A stretch of 64,000 nucleotides of DNA from DASQPR01 sp963797605 (lineage in GTDB: Bacteria; Actinomycetota; Actinomycetes; Mycobacteriales; Micromonosporaceae). A program made the position numbers and the translations under genes. Within the stretch, counting starts at the first letter, position 1, and each line of letters begins with the position of its first letter. The stretch lies in contig CAWCPX010000002.1 in NCBI GenBank assembly GCA_963797605.1, positions 186,001-250,000 on the forward strand. The letters are read 5' to 3'. Below the pieces are notes generated by a model that did not search any database, had not been told where the DNA came from, and saw nothing but the letters and a program-made list of their open reading frames with translations. Shown piece by piece: positions 37,109 through 45,962 of this stretch.

Positions 37109-37600
37109 CTAATGATCGCCGCCGCGTATCTGGTCGACGGCGTGAGCCAGGATCGGGCCGAGCACCGCCAGGCCGTCGCGGGCGCCGCCGGTCGAGCCGG
37201 GCAGGTTGACGATCAACGTACGACCGGCCACACCCGCGAGGCCTCGGGAGAGCGCGGCAGCCGGCACGGCGTCACGAGAGACGGCTCGAAGCGCCTCCGC
37301 GATGCCCGGGATCTCGAAGTCGAGCAGCTCACGGGTGGCTTCCGGGGTGCGATCGGTCGGGGTCAGGCCGGTGCCACCACTGGTGACGACGACGTCCACT
37401 CCGACATCGACGGCGGCTCGCAGCGCCTCGGTCACCGGTGGGCCGTCGGGCACCACAACGGGTGGGCCGACCTCGCAGCCGAGCGCCCGCAGCCCGTCGA
37501 CCAGCACCGGGCCGCTGCGATCGGCGTACACGCCGGCGGAGGCACGGTTCGACGCGACGATCACTCGCGCCCGGATCGGCGGCTTGCCCGGCTCAGTCAC
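37109..37600 (-). CDS. mogA: Molybdopterin adenylyltransferase (MogA/MoaB)
   Basis: A 163-residue protein that adenylates molybdopterin before MoeA acts. VIVASNRASAGVYADRSGP, VVTSGGTGLTPTDRTPEAT and LIVNLPGSTGGARDGL are the family blocks. The GTG start at 37600 overlaps the moaC stop by eight bases, so the two are translationally coupled. A longer open frame upstream lies inside moaC and is not needed. Confidence 0.93.
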   Translation of the reverse strand: MTEPGKPPIRARVIVASNRASAGVYADRSGPVLVDGLRALGCEVGPPVVVPDGPPVTEALRAAVDVGVDVVVTSGGTGLTPTDRTPEATRELLDFEIPGIAEALRAVSRDAVPAAALSRGLAGVAGRTLIVNLPGSTGGARDGLAVLGPILAHAVDQIRGGDH

Positions 37601-38081
37601 GCTCGCGCTCCCACAGTCCGGTCTTGCCGCCTTCCTTGCGGAGCACGCGTACCCGATCAAGGGAAGCACTTGGGTCTACCGCTTTGATCATGTCAATGAG
37701 CGCGAGTCCGGCGGCCGCGACGGCGGTGAGCGCCTCCATCTCGACGCCGGTGCGATCGGCCGTTTTCGTGACCACCGTGATCTCGACGCTGTCCGTGCCG
37801 ACGGACAGGTCGACGGTCACGCCGTGCAGGGCGATCGGGTGGCAGAGCGGCACGATGTCGGGTGTCCGTTTCGCGCCCATGATGCCCGCCAGCCGGGCCA
37901 CCGCAAGCGCGTCGCCCTTCGGCAGAGCGTCCCGGTGCAGAAGATCAATGACTTCGCGCGTGGTACGGACGACGCCGGCGGCTGCGGCGAGGCGAGCAGA
38001 GACGGACTTGCCCGAGACATCGACCATGCGCGCAGCGCCAGTCGAGTCCACATGGGTGAGGCCTGTAGCGGATTCGGACAC
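37593..38081 (-). CDS. moaC: Cyclic pyranopterin monophosphate synthase MoaC
   Basis: A 162-residue enzyme that closes the pyranopterin ring after MoaA. THVDSTGAARMVDVSGK, KRTPDIVPLCHPIALHG and TGVEMEALTAVAAAGL are complete. A GTG at 38081 gives the usual length; the frame is open to 38267 but the extra residues do not match the family. It is the first gene of this cofactor block and faces away from the GGDEF/EAL gene. Confidence 0.94.
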   Translation of the reverse strand: MSESATGLTHVDSTGAARMVDVSGKSVSARLAAAAGVVRTTREVIDLLHRDALPKGDALAVARLAGIMGAKRTPDIVPLCHPIALHGVTVDLSVGTDSVEITVVTKTADRTGVEMEALTAVAAAGLALIDMIKAVDPSASLDRVRVLRKEGGKTGLWERERD

Positions 38082-38295
38082 GTCGTGAGCGTAGTCGCGG
38101 ACATCGTCCGGGCTGTTACGAGTGGCTGAACCGACGACCCGGGTCACCCGATCGCCGAGGACGCACGTCTGAGTTGGCAGATCCTGCGACGCGAAACGCG
38201 AGGAGTGTCCACAACGTAACCACGGGCTCGTAATCTCAGGGTCGACCATGTCCCATTCATGAAGCATTCATGACGCAGCCATCGGAGGCCCGATC

Positions 38296-41256
38296 CTGAA
38301 CGGCTCCGAACGTCCCTGGTACGGCCGGCGCGTAGAGCAGATCTTCACGGTCGCGGCCGTCGCCGTCACGCTGCTGATCGTCGCGAGCATCGTGCGCATC
38401 GCCGGTGGCCTGACGGCACCGCTGGTCCGACCGTTCGACGTGCTGCTCGTCGCGCTCGTGGTCGCCGTCGCCGCCCGCATGACGCTGACCGTTCGCGTCG
38501 GGTCGTCGCGGCTCACCCAGTCGTTGACCGACACCGCCATCCTGCTCGGACTGATGCTGCTGCCGTGGCCGTGGTTGATGCTGGCCGTGGCACCGAGCGT
38601 CGCCGTTGCGAAACTCCTGTCGCACATGCCACCGAAGCACGTCGTGATGAGTGTGGCGAAAGACGTGCTCACGGTGCGTCTCGCGGGCGCCGTCGGGGTC
38701 CTGGTCGGTCTCGGTTCACCGTTCCAGCCCACGCTCGGTGACGTGCCCGGGCTGCTCGTCGTCGCCGTGGCGATCATCGTCATCGACGAGGCACTGTCGA
38801 TCCCGATGCTGGCCCTGATGATCGACCAACCGGTGCGGGACGTGTTCCGCCGGGATCTCGGCTTCCGGCTCGGCGGGTCGGCCGCCCGGCTCCTGGTCGC
38901 GATCACCGCCGGTTACCTGCTGCGATTCGATCCGCGAATGGCGATCGTGACCCCGCTGCTCCTGCTCGGCGTGCACCTCGCGTACGCGAATCGGTTGCAG
39001 CAGCGCGCCGACCAGCTCGCGTGGCAACGGCTGGCGCGCATCGCCGACGCGCTCGGAGCCTCCCATGAGTACGCCGTCCGCCGCGCCGCCGTGCTCGGTG
39101 CCGCCGAGTTGTTCTGCTGCGACGAGGTCGATCTCGAAATCAACTCGCTGATCGACGGCCCGTCACTGATGCGAGGCACATCCTCGGCGATCACGTATGT
39201 TGGCGTGCCGGAGAAGGCACCGCGTGCCCGTGGCATGGTCGTGGCCTCGGCGTTGGAAAGCCACGGCGTCTGGCATCCGACGCCCGGTGAACTGCGGCTG
39301 CGGTTCTTCACGCCGGTGACCTTCAGCGAACGCGAGCATTACACGCTGCGTGCGCTCGCGTCCGCGCTCGGCACCGCGCTACGGAAAACCGGTGCCGTCG
39401 CCGAGGCCGCGCGCATGGCCGTTTTCCAGGCGCACGCGGCGACCCACGACGACCTGACGAAGCTCGCCAACCGCCGCAACCTGCTGGAGTTCGGTGCGCG
39501 CCGGAAAGCCGCGGCTCGGCGCGGTGACACCGATGAGACGGAGCTGCTGGGCCTGATCGTGCTCGACCTCAAGGCGTTCCGGCAGATCAACGAGGCGCTC
39601 GATCGCAGCATCGGCGACGAGGTTCTGGTCGCGGTCGCGAGACGCCTGACGGTCGCGGCCGAGGAGATGGCCCGCGCCGACACGGTCACCCACCCCGGCG
39701 CCACGGCGATCGCGGCGCGCATCGGCGGTGACGAGTTCGCGCTGCTGCTCACAGGCCTTCCGATGGCCGGCGACGCGCTGGTTCGGGCCCGCAGCCTCAC
39801 CTCGAAGCTGGCCGAACCGATCGAGATCGGCGGGCTGCGGCTCGAGATCGGAGCGAGGGCCGGAGTCGCCGTCGGCGGCGGCCTCGTCTCGGTCGACGAA
39901 CTGCTCCGCCGCGCGGACGTGGCCATGAACCAGGCAAAAGACGAGAATCAACCGATCGCGTTGTACGTCCACGATCGGGACACCGCCGACGCCGACCGGC
40001 TCTCGCTCTCCGCCGATCTCGCTCGTGCCGTCTCCGAGCGGGAGTTCGTGATCGCGTTCCAGCCGATCGTCGACCTCGCGAGTGGCCAGGTCATCTCGAT
40101 GGAGGCCCTGGCCCGGTGGTACCACCCGCAGCGTGGGCACCTCGCCCCGCTGCGGTTCCTCGGTGCGATCGAACGATCCGGGCTGCTGGCGCCGTTCACG
40201 GCACACGTGCTCGATCAGTCGCTGGCGGGCGCTCGCGCCTGGCGGGACGCGGGTTTCGATCTGCCGGTCGCGGTCAACGTGTCGCCGCGCAGCCTGCTGG
40301 ACCCGTCTTTCCCGGACTCGATACCGGCCGCGCTCGCCGTCCACGGTCTGCCGCCGGAAGCGCTGACGATCGAGCTGACGGAGACGTTGACGCTCAGCCA
40401 GCTCGAAGTCGTCGACGACGTGCTGCACGCGATTCGTGACCTCGGTGTCAGCCTCGCGCTCGACGACTTCGGCACCGGCTTCTCCTCGCTGGCGACGATC
40501 GCGCGGATCCCGGTACACGAACTCAAGATCGACCGTACGTTCGTCGCGGGCATGACCGGCACCACCGAATCGGCGATCGTACGCTCCACGATCGAACTCG
40601 GCCGCAGCCTCGACCTGCTCGTCGTCGCGGAAGGCATCGAGAACGACGAGCAGCGGGAGCGCCTGTGGAGTCTCGGCTGCCCGGCCGGCCAGGGTCACCT
40701 GTTCGCCCGACCGATGAGTGCGACGCAGTTGATCGCCCGGCTGGAACGCGGGCACGAAGGTGTGCCGGGTCGACTGGTCGCGCCGCTGCACGCGAGCGGT
40801 GACGTGATCCGGCTCGCCGCCACCCGCCGAGCGGGCGCCACTCGGTCGGTCAAACCCGCGTCGACGAAGCCGGCCGCGCCGAAACCAGCCGCGGCGAAAC
40901 CAGCATCGGCGAGATCGGTGAAGACGCCGACGACCGCGCCGTCCGCCGAAACGCAGCCAACCACGGCGGAGTCGACGAAGGCCCCGTTGACGACGTCCGA
41001 GGTGACGCCGGCAGAGTCAGCCAAACCAAAGTCGACAAAGGCCCAGCCCAGTCGGTCGCAGCCGGTCCCGCGGAAGCTGGCCGCCAACGTGCGGCCGGCT
41101 AAGACGCAGCCGTCCGGGACTCGGTCAACGGCGGCGGGCTCGGCGGCGGCCCAACTGGCGGCGCCTCCGGTGCCGGCGACCGAACCAGCAGCGCCGGAGC
41201 CCAAACGGCGTACGCGATCGGGTACAACAGATAGCCGAACCGCGTCGACGGAATGA
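38296..41256 (+). CDS. Membrane GGDEF/EAL protein (cyclic-di-GMP turnover)
   Basis: About 986 residues. The N-terminal third has about seven membrane helices. A GAF-like linker is followed by a GGDEF domain (THDDLTKLANRRNL, RIGGDEFALLLTG) without a visible RxxD inhibitory site, then an EAL domain (MEALARWYHP, IELTETLTLSQ, LALDDFGTGFSSLATI, LKIDRTFVAGM). Both signatures are intact, so either activity is possible. The last 140 residues are Ala/Pro/Lys/Thr-rich repeats such as TKPAAPKPAAAKPA. START: the first ATG/GTG/TTG of the frame is GTG 38392, which would cut a membrane helix. CTG 38296 has GGAGG at perfect spacing. ATG 38270 would need one frame change. The 3' end overlaps the convergent gene by 158 bases. 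Confidence 0.88.
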   Translation: MNGSERPWYGRRVEQIFTVAAVAVTLLIVASIVRIAGGLTAPLVRPFDVLLVALVVAVAARMTLTVRVGSSRLTQSLTDTAILLGLMLLPWPWLMLAVAPSVAVAKLLSHMPPKHVVMSVAKDVLTVRLAGAVGVLVGLGSPFQPTLGDVPGLLVVAVAIIVIDEALSIPMLALMIDQPVRDVFRRDLGFRLGGSAARLLVAITAGYLLRFDPRMAIVTPLLLLGVHLAYANRLQQRADQLAWQRLARIADALGASHEYAVRRAAVLGAAELFCCDEVDLEINSLIDGPSLMRGTSSAITYVGVPEKAPRARGMVVASALESHGVWHPTPGELRLRFFTPVTFSEREHYTLRALASALGTALRKTGAVAEAARMAVFQAHAATHDDLTKLANRRNLLEFGARRKAAARRGDTDETELLGLIVLDLKAFRQINEALDRSIGDEVLVAVARRLTVAAEEMARADTVTHPGATAIAARIGGDEFALLLTGLPMAGDALVRARSLTSKLAEPIEIGGLRLEIGARAGVAVGGGLVSVDELLRRADVAMNQAKDENQPIALYVHDRDTADADRLSLSADLARAVSEREFVIAFQPIVDLASGQVISMEALARWYHPQRGHLAPLRFLGAIERSGLLAPFTAHVLDQSLAGARAWRDAGFDLPVAVNVSPRSLLDPSFPDSIPAALAVHGLPPEALTIELTETLTLSQLEVVDDVLHAIRDLGVSLALDDFGTGFSSLATIARIPVHELKIDRTFVAGMTGTTESAIVRSTIELGRSLDLLVVAEGIENDEQRERLWSLGCPAGQGHLFARPMSATQLIARLERGHEGVPGRLVAPLHASGDVIRLAATRRAGATRSVKPASTKPAAPKPAAAKPASARSVKTPTTAPSAETQPTTAESTKAPLTTSEVTPAESAKPKSTKAQPSRSQPVPRKLAANVRPAKTQPSGTRSTAAGSAAAQLAAPPVPATEPAAPEPKRRTRSGTTDSRTASTE

Positions 41257-42442
41257 GCAGGATCGCCGCGAGCAGACCCCACGCACTGATGATCGCGGCG
41301 GAGCTGGCGGTTCGGGGCGGTCGGCGCACCAGCCACACGGCGATGGCCACGCCCGCGAGCAGCAGCAACACGGTCGCGATCGTCTTGCCACCGGGCACAC
41401 CGTCCGCGATCAGGTGCCCTGGCAACGGTGAGGCCGCCGGGCTCTCGACGAGGCCGCGACCGAGCGGAAATCGGACCACGTTCTCGATCGCGGCGTCCCG
41501 GTCCACCAGAATCGCCGGCACGAGCGTGACGATCGGCAGCCCGATGGCTCCGAGCGCGTAGACGTACGCGACCCGGCGGCCTCTCGTCGCCGCGAGCGCG
41601 AGCAGCACGAGGGCCACCGGCCACGCGAAGAGTTTCAGCGAACCGGCCACGCCGACCACGACTCCCGCCCAGCCGAACCGCTCACGGGCGGCGAGAGCCA
41701 ACGCGAGCACACTCAGCCCGAGCACGACCAGGTCATCGCCGCCGGTCGCGATCGTGAGCGCACAGATCGGCAGCACCGTGACGGCCTGCACAGCGCGGAC
41801 CAATTGCCCGTCGCGCGCCGATCCGACGGCTCCCCGAATGAGCCGCACCGACACCAGCAGCGTCGCGATCAGCGTGACGACGAACCAGACCCGAGCGTCC
41901 GTCCACCAGGAGACACCCGCGATCGCACGCGGCAGGCCGAAGAGCGCCATTCCCGGCTGGTACGGCAGGTAGCCGGCAAGTTGGGATCCGTGTGGCAGCG
42001 CGGCGAGGGTGTCATGACTCAGGTACGGCGTACCGGTGTGCCACAGCCGCTCGCCGCCGGCCTCGATCACCCCGACTTCGTCCTGCGCCCGGTCGGTGCG
42101 GCCGCCGGCTCGTTGCACCGACTCCACGAGCAGCGGAAAGATCGCGGTCGCGGCGAACGTCAGCGCCGTGAGGATCGCGCGGGCGGGCGTACCACCGGAT
42201 GATCTTCCGGCTCTGCGCATCAGCACCTGGCCGATCGCGATCACGGTGCCGACGGCGTAACCGAAAACCGCCATCCGGCCCCACGCTCCGTGCGGTGGCA
42301 GCGTCATGTTGTGCGCCGTGATCGCCGCGAAGATCGTCGACACCGCGTAGAGCACGACGTCGAGCGCGAGCCCACCGGCCGCGGTGTCCGCTCGGGCCCA
42401 CCAGCGGCCGATCGTGGTTCCGGGCGCGGTCATGCCGGCCAT
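41099..42442 (-). CDS. Glycosyltransferase 87-like integral membrane protein
   Basis: About 447 residues with 10-11 helices. Family features are GYLPYQPGMALFGLPRAI, ATGGDDLVVLGLSVLALAL, GSLKLFAWPVALVLLAL and RFGYLLYPIAYAVWAPALL, matching GT87/DUF2029 polyprenyl-sugar-dependent transferases. It is a second member in the window (the other is at 29481). Starts at 42442 or 42433 (MAGMTAPG) are both reasonable; the open frame runs further upstream into the promoter region. Its Pro-rich C-terminus is antisense to the tail of the GGDEF/EAL gene. Confidence 0.78.
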   Translation of the reverse strand: MAGMTAPGTTIGRWWARADTAAGGLALDVVLYAVSTIFAAITAHNMTLPPHGAWGRMAVFGYAVGTVIAIGQVLMRRAGRSSGGTPARAILTALTFAATAIFPLLVESVQRAGGRTDRAQDEVGVIEAGGERLWHTGTPYLSHDTLAALPHGSQLAGYLPYQPGMALFGLPRAIAGVSWWTDARVWFVVTLIATLLVSVRLIRGAVGSARDGQLVRAVQAVTVLPICALTIATGGDDLVVLGLSVLALALAARERFGWAGVVVGVAGSLKLFAWPVALVLLALAATRGRRVAYVYALGAIGLPIVTLVPAILVDRDAAIENVVRFPLGRGLVESPAASPLPGHLIADGVPGGKTIATVLLLLAGVAIAVWLVRRPPRTASSAAIISAWGLLAAILLIPSTRFGYLLYPIAYAVWAPALLVRSPAPEAPPVGPPPSPPPLTESRTAAS

Positions 42443-42492
42443 CCTCGCATCCCGATGCTCATCCGGTTCCCGGCGCGGCGTACACAGGATGG

Positions 42493-43119
42493 GTGAGGTA
42501 CGCCGATCGCCAGGAAGCGGGCACCCTGCTGGCCGAGTCGTTGTCCGGGTACGCCGACCGTCCGGACGCGATGGTGCTCGGCCTGGCGCGCGGTGGCGTG
42601 ATCGTGGCCGCCGCCGTCGCCGAGGCGCTGCGCCTGCCACTCGACACCATCGTGATCCGTAAACTTTCGCTGCCTTCGGCGCCAGAGGTCGCCTTCGGCG
42701 CGGTCAGCGCGCTCGGACCCGACGCCCGGGACCGGGTCGCAGAGGCCCGGCTGGGGACCGATGAGGTGGAGCGGGTCGTCCATGAGCAGCGGGCGGAGGC
42801 GCTGCGGCGTGATCGTGCCTACCGCGCCGGCCGTCCGCCCCTGGATCTGGCCGGCCGCGTCGCGATCTTGGTCGACGACGGCCTGGCCACCGGGGCGACG
42901 GCGATCGCGGCGACCCAGGCGGCGCGGACGCTCGGCGCGGCCTGGGTGGTGCTCGCCGTGCCGGTCGGCGCCCGGGACACGGCCGACGTGCTGGCCGAGA
43001 TCGCCGACGAGGTCGTCTGTCCGATGGCCCCGGCCGAATTCCGAGCGGTCAGCGTCTGGTATCGCTCGTTCGAGCAGGTCAGCGACGACGAGGTGCGAGC
43101 CGCGCTCGGCGTCGAATGA
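42493..43119 (+). CDS. Phosphoribosyltransferase family protein
   Basis: A 208-residue protein. The PRPP-binding loop VAILVDDGLATGATAIAA (about 118-135) is typical of type I phosphoribosyltransferases. The N-terminal MVLGLARGGVIVAAAVAEAL and IVIRKLSLPSAPEVAFGA match the stand-alone group often annotated only as phosphoribosyltransferase. The substrate is unknown. GTG 42493 has AGGATG upstream. It ends seven bases from the convergent dnaB gene. Confidence 0.86.
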   Translation: MRYADRQEAGTLLAESLSGYADRPDAMVLGLARGGVIVAAAVAEALRLPLDTIVIRKLSLPSAPEVAFGAVSALGPDARDRVAEARLGTDEVERVVHEQRAEALRRDRAYRAGRPPLDLAGRVAILVDDGLATGATAIAATQAARTLGAAWVVLAVPVGARDTADVLAEIADEVVCPMAPAEFRAVSVWYRSFEQVSDDEVRAALGVE

Positions 43120-43126
43120 CCTTCTC

Positions 43127-45586
43127 CTACACGATCGCCATGTCGACGAAGCGGGAGAAGTGCAGTTGGGCGGCGACCGTGACCGTGTCGGTCGGGCCGT
43201 TACGGTGCTTGGCCACGATGAAGTCGGCTTCGCCCGCGCGCGGGGACTCCTTGTCGTAGTAGTCGTCGCGGTGCAACAGGATCACGACGTCGGCGTCCTG
43301 TTCGATCGAGCCGGACTCGCGCAGGTCGGAGAGTTGGGGACGCTTGTCGGTGCGCTGCTCCGGGCCACGGTTGAGCTGGCTGACCGCGATCACCGGGCAC
43401 TCGATCTCCTTCGCGAGCAGCTTGAGACCACGGGACAACTCCGCGACCTCCTGCTGCCGGCTCTCCGTCTTCTTGGGCGAACTCATGAGCTGCAGATAGT
43501 CGACGACCACGAGCTTGAGGTCGTGACGCTGCTTGAGACGCCGCGCCTTGGCCCGGATCTCCATCAGGTTGAGGTTGGGCGTGTCGTCGACGAAGAGCGG
43601 GGCCTCGCTGATCTCGCCCATGCGCCGGGCCAGCTTCGACCAGTCGTCGTCGTTGAGCTGGCCGGACCGCAGCGTGTGCAACCCGACCCGCGCCTCGGCG
43701 GAGAGCAGACGCGTCACGATCTCGACCTTGCTCATTTCCAGCGAGAAGATCGCGCTGGCGTGCCCGTGCATGACGGACGCGTGCCGAGCGAAGTCCATCG
43801 CCGCCGTCGAGTTGTGGGTCGGGATCATGGCCGGCCGGCGAGGTAGAGGTGGTCGGCGTTGTCGACGGTCACGCATCGGACCGGCACGCTCGTGGACCGG
43901 CCGCACCTCCACGATGAACCGCGATCCGGTGCGAGTGGGCGTCACGCCGCGGCGACGCTCCTTGTGGATCAGCCACTTCCGCGCTCAAGCCGGAACACGT
44001 CATCGACGGTCGAGAAGCTGACCTCGGTGTGACCGTCAATCGTCTTCGCGCCTCATCGTCGCGCCGGTAGCCGAGGCTCACCACCAACTCGAATACATCG
44101 TCGGCGAGCCGGGTCGACGTCGAGCGGAAGCGGACACTGCCACTGGGCCCGACGGTGCCGTGGGTGTCCATCAGGCCGGCGAGCAGTGCGCGCCGCTGCG
44201 GTTCGGACGCGCGCAGGAAGTCGACGGGCACGTGCTTGTCGTTCAGGACACCGATCGACGCCAGCATCGCGGCGAGCGGGCCGAGGATCGTATAAATGCG
44301 AGGTTCGGTCGGTCGCACGTCGAATCCGTCGCCTCGACGTGGACGACCAACGCCGGATCTGCCGTGGTGAACCGTGCCGTCGCGCTGTCACCGGCGCCGA
44401 GCCACACCCCGAGCGTGTACGGCGGGATGGCCAGCTCACGCTCAGGCAGCTCCAGTGGCAGCGTGTTCGTGATCGAATGATTTCGACGGCGGTCGGCCGT
44501 GTGCGTCGTCGCGTGGATCTGCTCGGTCGTGCGGACCTCGGCGCGCCGTGCCGGCTCGGCGGGAGGCCCGGTCATGCGTGAGCCAACGGTGCTCCGCGTC
44601 GGCGACGATCACGCTGCCGTCGGAGAAGACCGACCTCGAAGCACGTCCGGTCGATCATCACCTCGGTCGCGGCCGTCACCCGCGTCGGGATGCCGTCGGC
44701 ACCGAGCAGACGGTCGCCGACCCGCACGGCGCCCATCGTGGTCCAGCCGGTCGGCGTCGCCAGCGGGGTGTCGAGGGCCAGCGCCTTTCCCAAACCGGGA
44801 CGGCCGGCCACGATGATCAACTGGCCCGCTGTGGAGGCCGTTGAGCAGTCGATCGAGGTCGGCGAAGCCGGTCGGGATGCCGGTCATCGCGTCGCCCGAC
44901 GCGCCGACCGTCTCGATCTCGTCGAGTGTGGGCTGCAGCAGATCGGAGAGCCGCGCGAAGTCTTCACTGACCCGACGCTCGGTGACGTCATAGACGGCCT
45001 GCTGCGCGAGGTCGACCAAGTCGTCGGTGTCACGGCCACCACCGCCGGCGCGTGCCGTAGCCGAGTTGGACGATGCGCGTGCCGGCCTCGATCAGCCGCC
45101 GCAGCACGGCTCGCTCGCTGACGATGCGGGCGTAATAGGACGCGTTAGCCGCAGTCGGCACGCTCGCGATCAACGTGTGCAGGTAGGGGGCACCGCCGAT
45201 GCGGCCGATGTCGCCGGAGTCGGTCAGGGCGGCGGCCACCGTGATCGGGTCGGCGGGCTCGCCTCGGCCGTAGAGGTCGAGGATCGGCGTCGAAGACGGT
45301 CGCGTGGATCGGGCCGGTAGAAGTCGCCGGTGCGGAGGATCTCGACCACGTCGGCGATGGCGTCTTTGGACAGCAGCATGCCGCCGAGCACGCACTGCTC
45401 GGCCGCGACGTCTTGCGGGGGCGTGCGGTCGAACTGGCCGTCAGAGGGGGCGGTGTCGCGGCGCTCGGGCGATCGGGTCGGTTCTGGGGCGCGCGCGGGC
45501 TCACCGGCTCGCGGCGGCTCGGCCGGCCGCGCGGGCTCGGCAGCTCGAGGTTGGTCAGGACCGCGCACACCGTCGGTAATGGACAT
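43127..45586 (-). CDS. dnaB: Replicative DNA helicase DnaB, interrupted by an intein and several frameshifts
   Basis: The hexameric helicase that opens the replication fork. N-terminal part: a Pro/Glu/Arg-rich extension, then TPPQDVAAEQCVLGGMLLSK, FYRPIHATVFDA and DPITVAAALTDSGD. The linker has IPTGFADLDRLLNGLHSGQL. The Walker A motif GRPGLGK|STAA is split by the intein at 44784-43811. The C-terminal part runs from HASAIFSLEMSK through LVVVDYLQLMSS (Walker B) to IAVSQLNRGPEQRTDKRP and VAKHRNGPTDTV. Frame changes lie near 45310 and 45040 in the N-extein, near 44830, and in the intein. The start is ATG 45586 after GGAGGAG. The exteins total about 495 residues. Confidence 0.9.
43811..44784 (-). 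other. DnaB intein (class 3-like, with degenerate LAGLIDADG endonuclease)
   Basis: About 325 residues inserted after the Walker A lysine. It begins with alanine (ALALDTPLATPTGW), lacking Cys1/Ser1. Block B reads SVIVADAEHRWLTHD (Trp). Block F reads VPVRCVTVDNADHLYLAGR (Cys). Block G ends MIPTHN followed by Ser+1, with Thr before HN. This W-C-T set defines class 3 inteins, which splice through the F-block Cys. Between them lies a two-motif homing endonuclease: TLGVWLGAGDSA and LLAGLMDTHGTV. The usual Asp is Ala in the first (GDG to GAG) and His in the second (DTDG to DTHG). The insert is 974 bases, not a multiple of three, with frame changes near 43830, 44050, 44320 and 44550. Confidence 0.85.
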
Positions 45587-45718
45587 TGCTCCTCCGCCCG
45601 CCGCGTCTGGCCAGGTTTATCGCAGAGGTACGACAATTTCCGAGCGATCGGCTTCCGCAGCCTACGAACCCTGGAACCTCGAAACAAACACGGTCGGTGG
45701 ACGAGCCTCGGGACAACC

Positions 45719-45836
45719 TGTGGATTGCGGGCCTGAACCTGTGTGCAGCATGTGCACAGGCCTGTGGATAACTCCGGGGATAGTGCCAACTTCGTCGCGG
45801 TGACCTGCGGAAACATTGCACACAGGGTGTGGGGAA
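45719..45836 (-). promoter_or_regulatory. dnaB upstream region with DnaA-box-like sites
   Basis: The 376-base gap 45587-45962 has no gene. It holds TGTGGATAA at 45763-45771, the perfect complement of the DnaA box TTATCCACA. Two weaker copies are TGTGGATTG at 45719-45727 and TGTGGGGAA at 45828-45836, each two mismatches away. All three point the same way. The stretch is AT-richer than its surroundings and must contain the dnaB promoter and that of the forward gene at 45963. Confidence 0.45.
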
Positions 45837-45962
45837 AAGAAAGTTACCCGCTGGTCGGCACAAGTGGCCCGCGCTCGGCCAGTGACACATAGATCGTCGA
45901 CGACGAATCCCGCCTAGACGGCCGATGGCGCCAGACAGTCAAACCGACAAATATCCCATGTC

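Noticed and set aside
45587..45962. Chromosomal replication origin
   Set aside because: Only one perfect and two weak DnaA boxes are present, and dnaA and dnaN are not adjacent. Actinobacterial origins lie next to dnaA with many boxes.
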